Notes: generated from the sequence alone by a model not told the origin. A stretch of 64,000 nt of DNA from Francisella sp. LA112445 (GCF_012224145.1 NZ_CP041030.1:1488001-1552000), one strand, 5' to 3'; positions 8,668 to 18,693 are shown, numbered from the stretch's first letter. Translations and numbers: made by a program.

Positions 8668-10878
8668 ATGGTAAAAAAAATTGTCACTGCTGTAGGAATG
8701 TCTGGTATGTTACTATCTGGAGATAGTGCTTTCGCAGAAAACAGAGGCAACCTATCTCCCCAAAGTGTAAATTTATCTCCTTTGCGTAACTTAAATATTG
8801 TAGATAGCCCAATGGGTAATGACTATAGCTACCGTGAAGCTTTTAAAAAGCTTGATACAGAGCAACTAAAAAAAGATATACAAGAGCTTCTAACTCAATC
8901 GCAAGACTGGTGGCCTGCTGACTTTGGCAATTATGGACCTTTCTTTATTAGACTGTCTTGGCATGATGCTGGTACATATAGAGTATCTGATGGTCGCGGT
9001 GGCGCTAATCGTGGTCAGCAAAGATTTTCACCTTTAAATAGCTGGCCAGATAATGTAAACCTAGATAAAGCTCGACAACTTCTATGGCCTATCAAACAAA
9101 AATACGGTGATGCTGTCTCTTGGTCTGATTTACTTGTCTTAGCTGGTACAGTTTCTTTAGAGTCTATGGGTATGAAACCTATTGGATTTGCATTTGGTAG
9201 AGAAGATGATTGGCAAGGCGATGATACTAACTGGGGATTATCTCCAGAAGAGCTTTCAAGCAATGTCAAAGATGGTAAGCTAGTCAAGCCATTCTCTGCT
9301 ACAGAAATGGGATTAATCTATGTAAACCCAGAAGGCCCTGATGGTAAGCCAGACGTTAAGAAAGCTGGTGAGGCTATTCGTCAGGCATTTAGTGGTATGG
9401 GTATGACAGATAAAGAGACTGTTGCACTAATTGCAGGAGGTCATACATTTGGTAAAACTCATGGTGCAGTACCTGCCAAAGATGTCAAAAAAGATATTGG
9501 TCCAGCTCCAGATAAAGCACCAATCGAACAACAAGGTTTTGGCTGGCATAATAGTTATGGCACTGGTAAAGGTGATGACACTATGGGTAGCGGCCTTGAA
9601 GGTTCTTGGACTTCAACACCTACATATTGGAACCATGATTTCTTAAATAATTTATATAACTTAGATTATGAAAAAACATTATCTCCAGCAGGCGCTCATC
9701 AATGGGTTGCAACAAATGCTAAACCTGAAAATATGGTTCCTGATGCTCATAAACCAGGAGTTAAACATAAGCCAATAATGTTTACTACAGACCTTGCGCT
9801 AAAAGAAGATCCTAAGTTTAATAAATATGCTCAAGAATTCTATAACAATCCAGAAGAGTTTAAAGAAGAGTTTGCTAAAGCATGGTTTAAACTAACTCAT
9901 AGAGATATGGGACCTAAGTCTAGATATATAGGTCCTTGGATCCCTGAACAAAACTTTATCTGGCAAGATCCTGTCCCTAAAGCTGACTACAAACAAGTAT
10001 CGACTCAAGATATTGCACAGCTTAAACAAGATATTATAAGCTCTGGACTTACTAACCAACAGATTATAAGAACTGCTTGGGACTCTGCTTCTACATATCG
10101 TAAAACTGATTATAGAGGTGGATCAAATGGCGCAAGAATTGCTTTGGCTCCAGAGAAAGATTGGCAAATGAATGAACCAGCTAAACTTGAAGTTGTTATT
10201 ACTAAGCTTAAAGAAATCCAAGCTAATTTTAATAATAGCAAGAAAGACGGTACTAAAGTTTCTCTAGCTGACTTGATAGTATTAGGTGGTAATGTAGGTG
10301 TTGAGCAAGCAGCTAAACAAGCTGGTTATACTATAGAGATACCTTTTGTTCCAGGTAGAACAGATGCTACACAAGCCCAAACTGATATTGAGTCATTTAA
10401 TTATCTAAAAACTAAAGCTGACGGTTTTATAAACTACACAGATGGTAGTATAGCTGTTAATCAATTACCTCAAGCTTTAGTTGAAAAAGCAAGTATGCTT
10501 GATCTAAATGTCCCAGAGATGACAGTATTAGTTGGTGGTATGCGCGCACTAAATGTAAACTATGATGACTCTCAAGAAGGTGTATTTACAGCAACTCCAG
10601 GACAGCTTAATAACAACTTCTTTGTAAACTTACTAGATATGTCTACAGAGTGGAAAAAATCTGATACAAATGCTGGAGAATATATCGGTATAGATAGAAA
10701 AACAGGTAAGCAAAAATGGACAGCTTCACCTGTAGATCTAATCTTTGGCTCAAACTCAGAACTTAAAGCTGTAGCTCAAGTTTATGCTGAAAATGGTAAT
10801 GAGCAAAAATTTGTCAATGATTTTGCTAAAGCTTGGCATAAAGTTATGATGCTTGGCAGATTTGATGTTCAAAAGTAA
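8668..10878 (+). CDS. katG: Catalase-peroxidase KatG with N-terminal signal peptide
   Basis: This 736-residue haem enzyme breaks down hydrogen peroxide and peroxynitrite. The distal pocket is Arg95, Trp98 and His99 (RLSWHDAG). The covalent adduct residues are Trp98, Tyr218 ([12 protein letters not shown]) and Met244. The proximal His259 is in [10 protein letters not shown]. The two-domain length and the degenerate C-terminal peroxidase domain are normal. Unlike most KatG proteins it begins with a Sec-type signal peptide ([23 protein letters not shown]), predicting export. Exported KatG is known from Francisella and a few other intracellular pathogens and protects against the phagocyte burst. 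The ATG at 8668 has a good AAAGGAACT ribosome binding site. A long intergenic region precedes it, so it probably has its own promoter. Confidence 0.96.
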   Translation: MVKKIVTAVGMSGMLLSGDSAFAENRGNLSPQSVNLSPLRNLNIVDSPMGNDYSYREAFKKLDTEQLKKDIQELLTQSQDWWPADFGNYGPFFIRLSWHDAGTYRVSDGRGGANRGQQRFSPLNSWPDNVNLDKARQLLWPIKQKYGDAVSWSDLLVLAGTVSLESMGMKPIGFAFGREDDWQGDDTNWGLSPEELSSNVKDGKLVKPFSATEMGLIYVNPEGPDGKPDVKKAGEAIRQAFSGMGMTDKETVALIAGGHTFGKTHGAVPAKDVKKDIGPAPDKAPIEQQGFGWHNSYGTGKGDDTMGSGLEGSWTSTPTYWNHDFLNNLYNLDYEKTLSPAGAHQWVATNAKPENMVPDAHKPGVKHKPIMFTTDLALKEDPKFNKYAQEFYNNPEEFKEEFAKAWFKLTHRDMGPKSRYIGPWIPEQNFIWQDPVPKADYKQVSTQDIAQLKQDIISSGLTNQQIIRTAWDSASTYRKTDYRGGSNGARIALAPEKDWQMNEPAKLEVVITKLKEIQANFNNSKKDGTKVSLADLIVLGGNVGVEQAAKQAGYTIEIPFVPGRTDATQAQTDIESFNYLKTKADGFINYTDGSIAVNQLPQALVEKASMLDLNVPEMTVLVGGMRALNVNYDDSQEGVFTATPGQLNNNFFVNLLDMSTEWKKSDTNAGEYIGIDRKTGKQKWTASPVDLIFGSNSELKAVAQVYAENGNEQKFVNDFAKAWHKVMMLGRFDVQK

Positions 10879-10957
10879 TTTCTTATTTCCTGAATTTGCT
10901 TAATCTTCTTTAAAGATATATATTGTATCTATATCTCTTATCCATAAAGGTTAATTA

Positions 10958-11326
10958 ATGAATACTTTGAATATTGTTAGCTTATTTATTTCTTTAGTTG
11001 CTGTTGGAGTTGCATTTTGGCAAGGTTTTCTTTCAAAAGCTCAACTAGAGCAAGCAAAAAGCACTAAAGATGAGGCAAATAAATTACTTGATGAAATAAA
11101 AACAAAAGTAGCAAAAGTAGAAACAATATCTGATGAAACTCGTAAAGATGTTAAAGAACAAATTTCAAAACTGATCGATAAACAGGATGAAAATTTTAAA
11201 GTTTTATTAAACGCTCCTAATCAAAATAGTCAAAATGAAATGATTATGAGTTTACTACCAAGCCTATTGGAAAAACCAGATATATTAAAGACTTTTATAG
11301 AACTTGGTCAAAAAGATAAAAAGTAA
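10958..11326 (+). CDS. Small membrane-anchored coiled-coil protein, unknown function
   Basis: I do not recognise a family. The 122-residue product has one N-terminal hydrophobic helix (about residues 4-24, IVSLFISLVAVGVAFWQGFL). A long charged alpha-helical or coiled-coil stretch follows (about 28-90, rich in K, E, Q and D), and the last part is a short amphipathic tail (MIMSLLPSLLEKPDILKTF). The likely topology is a single-pass inner-membrane protein with a soluble helical domain. It begins 79 bp after katG, with a plausible AAAGG ribosome binding site, so co-transcription with katG is possible but unproven. The coding character is supported by the open frame from start to stop and the amphipathic periodicity. 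Confidence 0.7.
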   Translation: MNTLNIVSLFISLVAVGVAFWQGFLSKAQLEQAKSTKDEANKLLDEIKTKVAKVETISDETRKDVKEQISKLIDKQDENFKVLLNAPNQNSQNEMIMSLLPSLLEKPDILKTFIELGQKDKK

Positions 11327-11457
11327 TTCAATAAAGTTTTTCTTAAAACAGATAATTTAATTACCACTTTAATTTAAATAGCTAAATATATAGACTTGAA
11401 AATACTCGTATTTAATCTAATATGTAAATATAAAAGCTATATATTATTGAATCTTAT

Positions 11458-12783
11458 ATGCCTATAAACCTTTATCATGAAAATGATTATCTAAGACAAA
11501 ATAACGATATTTCTAAAAAAGAAAACTTCTCGCCTTTTCGAAGAGATTATGCGCGTGTTGTACACTCTTCCTCATTTAGAAGACTTCAAGCAAAGACTCA
11601 AATATTTCCAAGTTTTGAAAATGACTTTTTTAGAAATCGACTTACTCATTCTTTAGAAGTAGCACAAATAGCTAAATCTATAGCTGTTAAGCTAAATGCT
11701 GAACATGATCTTAACCTTGATTACGATCTTATTGAAACAGCAGCTCTTTGTCATGATATTGGTCACCCTCCTTTTGGACATAATGGAGAGGTTGCCTTAA
11801 ATAAAAAAATGCGTAACTTTGGTGGCTTTGAAAGTAATGCTCAAACACTTCGCCTAATTTCTCATACTGCAAAAAAAGATGTTGATCAAAAACAAAGCTT
11901 TGGTCTTAACCTAACTTATAGAACTCTTGCAGCAACTATAAAATACGATAATCTAATACCTCCTATTAGCAATCTTGGCCAACTAACTAAAGGCTACTAT
12001 AATGAGGAAGCTAGACTTATTGATGATATTAAACAAAAACTATTAGAACCATATAATTTAACACCTGCAGAAGGTAACTTCAAAACTATTGAGTGTTATA
12101 TCATGGATGTAGCTGATGATATTGCTTATTCAACTTATGATGTTGAAGATGCTCTTAAAGGAGGGTTTATTGATCCGCTATCTATGGCTAGTATTGATGA
12201 TGGACTTCTTGAAAAGATTTTAAATGCTATGCCTAAGGATCTTGAAATAACTAGAGATGAGATAAAATTCATCTTAATGGATATCTTCTCAGACTATATA
12301 GATTTTGATTCTGACTGTAGAGATATCTACAAAATCTCAAAGAATATAGCTAATAATAGTCTTCTACGTACAAAACTAACATCAAGATTAGTCAACAGTT
12401 GTATTAAAAATATTGAGATTGATATAGATCAAAAAGCTCCTATTATCTCTAAAGTTTATCTAAATGACCAAATTAGAAAGCAAGTTGAGGTTCTAAAAAA
12501 ATATATTTTATTTAAGATAATAAAATCTCCAAAACTTAATGTTCTAAGGTATCGTGGTAGAGAAATTATTTCTGAGATCTTTGATATTTTGATTAGCTCT
12601 GATACAAATGAGAGCCTTCTACCTGATGATATTGGGGCAATATTTTACAACACTCACAACGCCCAAGGTAAAGCTAGAATTATCTGCGACTATATATCAT
12701 CAATGACTGATAGATATATAATTGAGCTTTATAATCAATTTAAATCTGACCCTTCTTCAATGATATTTAAACCTTTTTCATAA
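11458..12783 (+). CDS. dgt: Deoxyguanosinetriphosphate triphosphohydrolase (dGTPase), HD domain
   Basis: This 441-residue cytoplasmic HD-domain enzyme hydrolyses dGTP (or other dNTPs) to the nucleoside and tripolyphosphate. The family start FRRDYARVVHSSSFRRLQAK is followed by the metal-binding set: His64 in RLTHSLEV, the HD pair His99-Asp100 in CHDIGHPPFGHNGE, and a later MDVADDIAYSTYDVEDA. Its length fits dGTPase-like type 2 proteins, which are somewhat shorter than E. coli Dgt (505 residues), so dNTP specificity may be broader. The gene stands alone. Its 3' end overlaps the convergent MFS gene by 17 bp. The ATG at 11458 is directly followed by the conserved N-terminus. Confidence 0.9.
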   Translation: MPINLYHENDYLRQNNDISKKENFSPFRRDYARVVHSSSFRRLQAKTQIFPSFENDFFRNRLTHSLEVAQIAKSIAVKLNAEHDLNLDYDLIETAALCHDIGHPPFGHNGEVALNKKMRNFGGFESNAQTLRLISHTAKKDVDQKQSFGLNLTYRTLAATIKYDNLIPPISNLGQLTKGYYNEEARLIDDIKQKLLEPYNLTPAEGNFKTIECYIMDVADDIAYSTYDVEDALKGGFIDPLSMASIDDGLLEKILNAMPKDLEITRDEIKFILMDIFSDYIDFDSDCRDIYKISKNIANNSLLRTKLTSRLVNSCIKNIEIDIDQKAPIISKVYLNDQIRKQVEVLKKYILFKIIKSPKLNVLRYRGREIISEIFDILISSDTNESLLPDDIGAIFYNTHNAQGKARIICDYISSMTDRYIIELYNQFKSDPSSMIFKPFS

Positions 12784-13996
12784 AATAACTAGCTCCAACG
12801 ATCCCTAATAGAGAAACTACTCCCGCTGCAATTATTAGATATATCGGAATCAATAAACTATTAGTAGAAGAAATTAGCGATATTGTAAGTGCTGGAGCTC
12901 CTGCTGAGAATATTAAATAGCCTAAATTATAAGATATTCCATACCCCCTACATCTATATTCAAGTTTAAAGAAATTAGTTATTATGACATTATATGTTGA
13001 TGCAAAGAATCCCATAACTATTGATAAGATAATAAAGCTCGCAAAAATATCTTTACCATCAATTATATTTTTATAGAAAATAGGACTTACAACCATTGAT
13101 ACGATAATCAAAAACGCTAACATCTTAGCTTTAGATACATAGTCACTAATAAAACCACCTACTAAACAGCTTATTGCCATTATTATAGACCCAGTTAGAA
13201 GTAAATCTGATAAGTCAAATTTAGAAACGATATACATCTTTTGGAATGTCGGTAAAAATAAATACAGCTGTGTAAATAGCATTGCAATAGCAGCAACCAG
13301 AGATATACCAACTATCGTCTTAATAATAAATACTCCTCTTGAGGAAGCTCTACCTTGCTCATTAGCTATAGCCTCTTTAACCTGAGGCAAATCAATAATA
13401 TTTTTTCTAAAAAAGAACAAAGCAAGAGTAAAACATGCTCCTAAGAAATAACCTATTCTCCAACCATACTCATGTACAAAATTTTGACTAGTAAGATGAT
13501 TTAATAAGAATAAGACTAATGATGTCATCATAATTCCAAGACTCAGACAGCAAAATACCATACTAGTTACGAAACCTTGTCTTTTGGGATAATTCTCTAC
13601 TATATAAACTACAGAAACAGGTATTTCTGCGCCAATAGCTAATGCTTGTATACAACGTAAAAAAACAAACAATATAGTTGCAAATACGCCGATACTTTCA
13701 ATCGTTGGTAAAAATGCTAATATTATTGTTGAGAAAAATAATAATCCCATATTCAAACGAAGTATAAATGCCCTTCCTTTTATATCTGCAATATAGCCAA
13801 ATGCCCAAGCACCCAAAGGTCTAATAATATAGCCAACGATGTACACAAGAAAAACTAACAGCATACCACTGATAGAACTACCTTTATCAAAAAATTTATT
13901 TTCGATAGTCATAGCAAAGACAAAGTATATCGCCGTATCATAATATTCAAAGGCAGCGCCTAATGTCGAAAACAGAAGTCTCTTGTATTCTTTCAT
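12767..13996 (-). CDS. MFS transporter, metabolite:H+ symporter (MHS) type
   Basis: This 409-residue protein has about twelve hydrophobic helices. The start FSTLGAAFEYYDTAIYFVFA, the loop GAWAFGYIADIKGRAFILRL between helices 2 and 3, and RCIQALAIGAEIPVSVVYIVENYPKR in helices 4-5 are hallmarks of the MHS family (relatives of ProP, KgtP and ShiA). The acidic N-terminal helix 1 (E17, Y, D) fits proton coupling. The substrate could be an osmolyte, an amino acid such as proline, or a dicarboxylate; the sequence does not decide. It is transcribed alone. Its 3' end overlaps dgt by 17 bp, and its start is about 55 bp before the tautomerase gene's stop. Confidence 0.85.
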   Translation of the reverse strand: MKEYKRLLFSTLGAAFEYYDTAIYFVFAMTIENKFFDKGSSISGMLLVFLVYIVGYIIRPLGAWAFGYIADIKGRAFILRLNMGLLFFSTIILAFLPTIESIGVFATILFVFLRCIQALAIGAEIPVSVVYIVENYPKRQGFVTSMVFCCLSLGIMMTSLVLFLLNHLTSQNFVHEYGWRIGYFLGACFTLALFFFRKNIIDLPQVKEAIANEQGRASSRGVFIIKTIVGISLVAAIAMLFTQLYLFLPTFQKMYIVSKFDLSDLLLTGSIIMAISCLVGGFISDYVSKAKMLAFLIIVSMVVSPIFYKNIIDGKDIFASFIILSIVMGFFASTYNVIITNFFKLEYRCRGYGISYNLGYLIFSAGAPALTISLISSTNSLLIPIYLIIAAGVVSLLGIVGASYFMKKV

Positions 13997-14056
13997 TTAA
14001 TGATTTTTTAAAAAATTTTTATATATATTAGTACAATGTTATCAATAATCAAACCA

Positions 14057-14401
14057 TTAACGAGCATAAGCTGCTGGAAGCTCTACTATCTCAAGAGTAA
14101 CTGTGTATTTATCCATGTTGATACATTCACCTAACATATCTAAAATTTTACTTTTCAGATTAGCTGATAGAGTGTTTAAATGTTCTTGCTTGCGTCCTGC
14201 CAAAACCTTTATTTTAATGTGGATAAGTTCCTTTTCATTAGAACCCGCTACACTACAATATTCATAGCGATAAACCCTACTTTTAAATGATTCTAGTTTT
14301 GTAGGTAATTCTTTTGTTAAATATTCTTGAGATATATCTATAGCTTGTTTTGCTAGTCCAATATTAAATTCTTGAGGTATTTCTAATATGATATGAGGCA
14401 T
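14057..14401 (-). CDS. Tautomerase-superfamily protein, CHMI-like
   Basis: This 114-residue protein starts MPHIILEI. In the tautomerase superfamily the proline after the removed methionine is the catalytic base, and MPH is the typical start of 5-carboxymethyl-2-hydroxymuconate isomerases. The length, the single beta-alpha-beta pattern twice over, and the C-terminal YTVTLEIVELPAAYA fit that family. No aromatic degradation genes are present, so the physiological substrate is unlikely to be 5-carboxymethyl-2-hydroxymuconate and is unknown. The start codon abuts the stop of the upstream MATE gene (14402), suggesting translational coupling and a shared promoter. Confidence 0.75.
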   Translation of the reverse strand: MPHIILEIPQEFNIGLAKQAIDISQEYLTKELPTKLESFKSRVYRYEYCSVAGSNEKELIHIKIKVLAGRKQEHLNTLSANLKSKILDMLGECINMDKYTVTLEIVELPAAYAR

Positions 14402-15703
14402 TTAATAAACTCCTTTTTTCAAATAAGACTTTAATGGTGGAATTAAGAATGCTGTCCTTGCTATATAGAATAATATCAAAGCCAGCCATAAACCATAATT
14501 TTCGAACGATCCTAATAAAATTACAGCTATAATATAAACTAAAGCTGCTAAAATCATAGCATTTCTCATAGCTACAGTTTTTAATAAACCTACAAAAACA
14601 CCATCGATCCAAAAGCTAAAACTTGCAGCTATTGGGATTAATATCGAAAATAAGATATATTTATTAACCTGGTACTTCACATCAACTAAAGATGTAAATA
14701 TAGTAATTATGTGATCTTTAAAAAGAGCGTAAATAAATACTAGAATAAATGTTACTACTAAACTCTGTAATAATGTCTTACTGACTACCTCTTTAAAAAT
14801 GTTTTGGTTATTATCTACATAAGCTTGGGCAACTAGTGATTCTGTGGTGTTAGCTAAAGCATCCAGGAACATTGCCATAAACAAACTAACTTCAATCAAT
14901 ATTGTATTTGCTGCTAAAACATCTTTACCATATTGCGCTGAAAATATATAAAAAGAATTCATCGATAATAATAAACACAATGAACGTATAAAAATATTAG
15001 TATTAAGTTTTAAAAAAGGTATGTATTCACTAATTGTGAAATAATCAAATTCTTTAAGAACATTTTTTATGTTTAAGCTATTACTCACAAAGAATCCATA
15101 AGTTCTTGTAAGTAAAAACATAGTTGTAACGCAATATGCCGACACCAAAGAGATTGCAACTCCCACAACATTATACTGCATAAATATAATCCAAATCACG
15201 CTAGAGCTAGTTGCTAAGATCATTAAAATCAAAGAACTATATAAAACTACTTTTGTCTTACCTATACCTATGAAAAAACCTAAGAAAATAAAGTTTAGTA
15301 ACGCAAACCAAAATACATATATCGCAATATTATAAAACTTAATAAATAAGCTTTTCACCTCACTATCAGTATGAATTATGCTTAGAACTAAATTTAAGAT
15401 AAAAGGCTTTAGTATGAAAACAATTACTGCAATAATACTTGCAACTATTATTGCTCTTAAAACTATACAGAACATTTTCTCAATATCATTAATATTTTGA
15501 GCTACTAAACCTGTTAAACTCATTCTAAAAAAAGCAAATAATAAGCATATAACGTTTAATATAGAAACACCTAAACCTATAGCCGCTAAATAACTACTAT
15601 TATTAAGATGACCGATAATAGCAGTATTTACTATTCCTACCATTGGTAAAACCAAATTAGAAAATATTAAAGGTAAAGATAGTAAGAAAATTCTTTTATG
15701 CAT
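14402..15703 (-). CDS. MATE family efflux transporter
   Basis: This 433-residue polytopic protein has about twelve hydrophobic helices. The N-terminal LSLPLIFSNLVLPMVGIVNTAIIGHL pattern (P-x-x-x-x-N...G...D/N-T-A-I-I-G-H-L) is diagnostic for MATE exporters, as is the second-half repeat with ALANTTESLVAQAYV. The family exports drugs or metabolites in exchange for Na+ or H+. It looks closest to the DinF branch, which often has this length and a helix-1 VNTAIIGHL motif. It is the first gene of a two-gene unit with the tautomerase-like protein. The start at 15703 gives MHKRIFLLSLP, a normal MATE N-terminus. Confidence 0.88.
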   Translation of the reverse strand: MHKRIFLLSLPLIFSNLVLPMVGIVNTAIIGHLNNSSYLAAIGLGVSILNVICLLFAFFRMSLTGLVAQNINDIEKMFCIVLRAIIVASIIAVIVFILKPFILNLVLSIIHTDSEVKSLFIKFYNIAIYVFWFALLNFIFLGFFIGIGKTKVVLYSSLILMILATSSSVIWIIFMQYNVVGVAISLVSAYCVTTMFLLTRTYGFFVSNSLNIKNVLKEFDYFTISEYIPFLKLNTNIFIRSLCLLLSMNSFYIFSAQYGKDVLAANTILIEVSLFMAMFLDALANTTESLVAQAYVDNNQNIFKEVVSKTLLQSLVVTFILVFIYALFKDHIITIFTSLVDVKYQVNKYILFSILIPIAASFSFWIDGVFVGLLKTVAMRNAMILAALVYIIAVILLGSFENYGLWLALILFYIARTAFLIPPLKSYLKKGVY

Positions 15704-16092
15704 TAATAATCATCAAAAATCAACATGCTCAAAATTATAGCATTTAAAATGCTTAATAATTAATCGAGTATTCTTATAGTTTTAAATTCTGTTATTGGTT
15801 AGAACCATATTTGCCAATATCTATTTTGCAGCAAGTCTCATTTTTTATTTATCAAAATCTAATAAGTCCTATTAAATTCGCATATGTTGACACTCATAAC
15901 TTTAAGATATTATTAAGAGCACTAAAGACAAAATAAACCTTTCTCGATAAATAACAAAAGTTTCACTTAGTGAAGCCATAATAAAGCACTGTTTTAAAGA
16001 CTTTTGATTGCTAATTATTTTTTTGCATTCATATAATTAAGATGTAAAACAAAACACTTTTCATTCTTAGTAAATTTATAAGGAGATAACCC
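15704..16092. other. 389-bp intergenic region between MATE and chitinase genes
   Basis: This divergent region must carry promoters for both flanking genes. Toward the chitinase I see a plausible sigma-70 promoter (listed separately). About 35 bp upstream of its -35 box lies a small palindrome, TTCAC-TTA-GTGAA at 15962-15974, which could be an operator. I found no convincing ORF or RNA gene. Confidence 0.5.
16008..16037 (+). promoter_or_regulatory. Candidate sigma-70 promoter of the chitinase gene
   Basis: A perfect -10 box TATAAT lies at 16032-16037. A -35-like TTGCTA lies at 16008-16013, 18 bp upstream. The inferred leader is about 50 nt and ends in a strong Shine-Dalgarno (AAGGAGA, 16079-16085) before the ATG at 16093. 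This is read by eye only. Confidence 0.5.
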
Positions 16093-18501
16093 ATGAGAAA
16101 TAAATTAAAACTAACACCCACTATGATCTGTACCTTGATAGGTATAGGATCATTCTCTATTGCTAATGCAACAGAGGCTTGGTCTACTAACGATCTATCA
16201 TCATATGTTGCAGGATCTACTGTAACTGACAATGGTAAAACATACAAATGTAAAGGTTGGCCTGCTTCAGGATGGTGTCAAATAGCTGCTTATAAACCTA
16301 GTGGAACATACGGTAGTGATGCTTGGGATGTAGTTGGTAGTGATCCAAATCCACAACCTGAGCCTACCCCAACACCTACTCCAGATCCAGAGCCAACACC
16401 AAGCCCAGATCCTACACCTGCTCCAACACCAGATAGTTCTGTTAAACAATGGGATCCTAATACTGTTTATAACCCTAGTGACAGTAATGCTCCTTCTCAA
16501 GCAATATATGATGGCAATCTATATACTGCTAAATGGTGGACACGTGGTGAAAATCCAGCTAAATCAGGTCAATGGGGAGTTTGGAAAAATGAAGGACCTA
16601 TTGCAGAACAAGGTAAAGCTACTGTATCTGTTGTTCTTCCTGCTAAGCCTAATTTTATTGCTGACGGTAAATTAGCTGATGTACAAATTCTTAAAAATGG
16701 TGTAAAAGTAGCAGAAACTAAAGATGCTAAATGGGGATCTACTACTAATCTAGATGTAACTGTAGGCGATAGTGCTGAGCTTACTGTAAGTGTACCTGCT
16801 ATTGATGGAGCTACAGGGTCTGCAAGTCCAGCATCTTTTACTCTCGTTAAAGATGCTTCTCAAACTGTCTCTGTGGAGTATACAGCACCAAAACCTGCTG
16901 AAGAAGGCTCTATCAAAATTAGTGCTGATTCAAGTGACGTTACTACAAATGTCTCTACAACATATACACTTACTAATTCCGAAGGGAATGTTATAAGTAG
17001 TGGCAATATTGAAATAAATAAAGCCCTTACTTTAGATCATATCCCATCATCTGAAAATGGAGTTGCTTATACGTTAACTGTTGGTAGCTTTACTACAAAT
17101 GGATATAACTACACTCCTGTTAAAACCTATTCTGTAGTTGTCTATAATTTCAATACATCAAATATAAATGTTAGCTTTGATAAAAAAGCGATACCTACAG
17201 AAAATGTATCTATCTCTGTAAGTGGATTACCTGAAGGTAAAGATACGACTCTAACTTTATCTAATGATAAAGGTGATTCTAAAGAAATTGTACTAAACAG
17301 CAACACTCCTGTCTCTGTTGAAATACCTAAAGATGGATCTATCTGGAGCGCTACTATTGCTGCTATGGCTGGATACACGCTTTCTGTATCGCCATCTTCT
17401 TTCTCAGCAAATCAAGATAACCAACAATTAACTGTTAACGTTACAGAAAACACTTCTTCTAACTCAGACTGGCCAAATAGAGTTGTTGTTGGTTATGTTA
17501 GAGGATATGATGCTCCATGGCAAACCCAACCTAATACAACTAATCACATGATATCTGAAGCTCTTCACCATGGTTATAATGTACTAGTATATTCATTTAT
17601 TGGTCAAAATGATGATGGGACTGTATTCTTTGATAGTGACTTTGAGGTTGATGGCATGAAACTTCAATGGGACAAATCATTATTAGCAGATTTACCAAAT
17701 CAAATGAAAACTATTCATCAAAATAATGGTATTGCTCTAGTTGCTATAGGCGGAGGAGTTAACTTCTTTATGCCTGACATGAGTGGTGATAAAGCTGTAT
17801 CTGCTGGTAAGACTATGGGTAAATTCATTGCTGAGCATAATTTTGATGGTCTAGATATCGATGTTGAGCATCCAGTAGGATCAGCTAAAGATGATGATAA
17901 TTTCTTACGCTATATTGAAGCTACAAGAGCTGAGTATAAGAAAATAACTGGTAAAGATATGTTCCTAACTGCAGCACCTCAGATAAGTGGCTGGTATGGT
18001 TCTGGCCAATGGGCAAGTGGTTATGCTAGATTTGCTGAACCATTCTATACTCAAGATTTTATGGATAGAGTTCATTTTGATGCAGTATTTATACAAACTT
18101 ATAACCAATATGGTGGTGCGATCTTTGATGGTAAAAAAGGCCAAGATGTAGGTTTCTTAAGCATGACATTTAAACTACTAGGCCAAGAAGCACAAAAATC
18201 CATGCCTGGATTAACAGACCAAAACCTAACAATACCTTCAAATACTAAGATTGTTTTAGGTGTACCTAATTATAGAGGTCCATCAGTTACAGATGCTCAA
18301 TATAAACAAGGACTATGCTTAGCTGATGCTTCTTGTTCAGGCTCTGGGTTATATAATCCTGTTGATATCACTACTGATATTACAAATGGTGGACTTGGAA
18401 ATTACGAGCAATATGGTGGTCTAATGACATGGATTATGAACTCTGATTCTTACCAAGGTTGGACATGGGTTGATGGTGTCAAAAATATAGCTTATAACTA
18501 A
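16093..18501 (+). CDS. Secreted modular chitinase, GH18 with two chitin-binding modules
   Basis: This 802-residue extracellular glycosidase hydrolyses chitin. Domains in order: signal peptide 1-26 (ending IANA); a first cysteine-containing ChiC/CBM5/12-like module, about 27-80; a Pro/Thr/Glu/Asp-rich linker, about 84-113; a second CBM5/12-like module, about 114-170 (QWDPNTVYNPSD, YNGNLYTAKWWTRGENP-type pattern); three Ig-like beta-sandwich repeats, about 171-265, 268-360 and 360-455; and the GH18 catalytic domain, about 462-800. The catalytic motif DGLDIDVE spans 585-592, with acid/base Glu592. A strong AAGGAGA site precedes the ATG. The gene stands alone with its own promoter. Specificity (chitinase or endo-N-acetylglucosaminidase) is inferred from the chitin-binding modules. 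Confidence 0.92.
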   Translation: MRNKLKLTPTMICTLIGIGSFSIANATEAWSTNDLSSYVAGSTVTDNGKTYKCKGWPASGWCQIAAYKPSGTYGSDAWDVVGSDPNPQPEPTPTPTPDPEPTPSPDPTPAPTPDSSVKQWDPNTVYNPSDSNAPSQAIYDGNLYTAKWWTRGENPAKSGQWGVWKNEGPIAEQGKATVSVVLPAKPNFIADGKLADVQILKNGVKVAETKDAKWGSTTNLDVTVGDSAELTVSVPAIDGATGSASPASFTLVKDASQTVSVEYTAPKPAEEGSIKISADSSDVTTNVSTTYTLTNSEGNVISSGNIEINKALTLDHIPSSENGVAYTLTVGSFTTNGYNYTPVKTYSVVVYNFNTSNINVSFDKKAIPTENVSISVSGLPEGKDTTLTLSNDKGDSKEIVLNSNTPVSVEIPKDGSIWSATIAAMAGYTLSVSPSSFSANQDNQQLTVNVTENTSSNSDWPNRVVVGYVRGYDAPWQTQPNTTNHMISEALHHGYNVLVYSFIGQNDDGTVFFDSDFEVDGMKLQWDKSLLADLPNQMKTIHQNNGIALVAIGGGVNFFMPDMSGDKAVSAGKTMGKFIAEHNFDGLDIDVEHPVGSAKDDDNFLRYIEATRAEYKKITGKDMFLTAAPQISGWYGSGQWASGYARFAEPFYTQDFMDRVHFDAVFIQTYNQYGGAIFDGKKGQDVGFLSMTFKLLGQEAQKSMPGLTDQNLTIPSNTKIVLGVPNYRGPSVTDAQYKQGLCLADASCSGSGLYNPVDITTDITNGGLGNYEQYGGLMTWIMNSDSYQGWTWVDGVKNIAYN

Positions 18502-18693
18502 GTCTCAAACTTTCTAATAATTTATTCTTCCATATTTCTTTAAAATAAATTTACAGTTATCAGATTTAACTATATTCCGTGAGCAGACCTAAAGAAATAA
18601 CGTATTATTTCTAAAATACTTTTAGCTATATATTCTAAATTTTAGATTAACTCTTTTATCTAAAGATTTTGGAAGATCTAAAGTATGGAAGGT

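Noticed and set aside
10914-10936. AGATATA/TATATCT inverted repeat after katG
   Set aside because: The stem is all but GC-free with a 9-nt loop and no T tract, and such AT repeats are expected by chance in this DNA.
16334-16675. 113-codon frame inside the chitinase gene
   Set aside because: It is a shifted frame over the proline/threonine repeat and the second binding module. The main frame has signal peptide, modules and catalytic motif.
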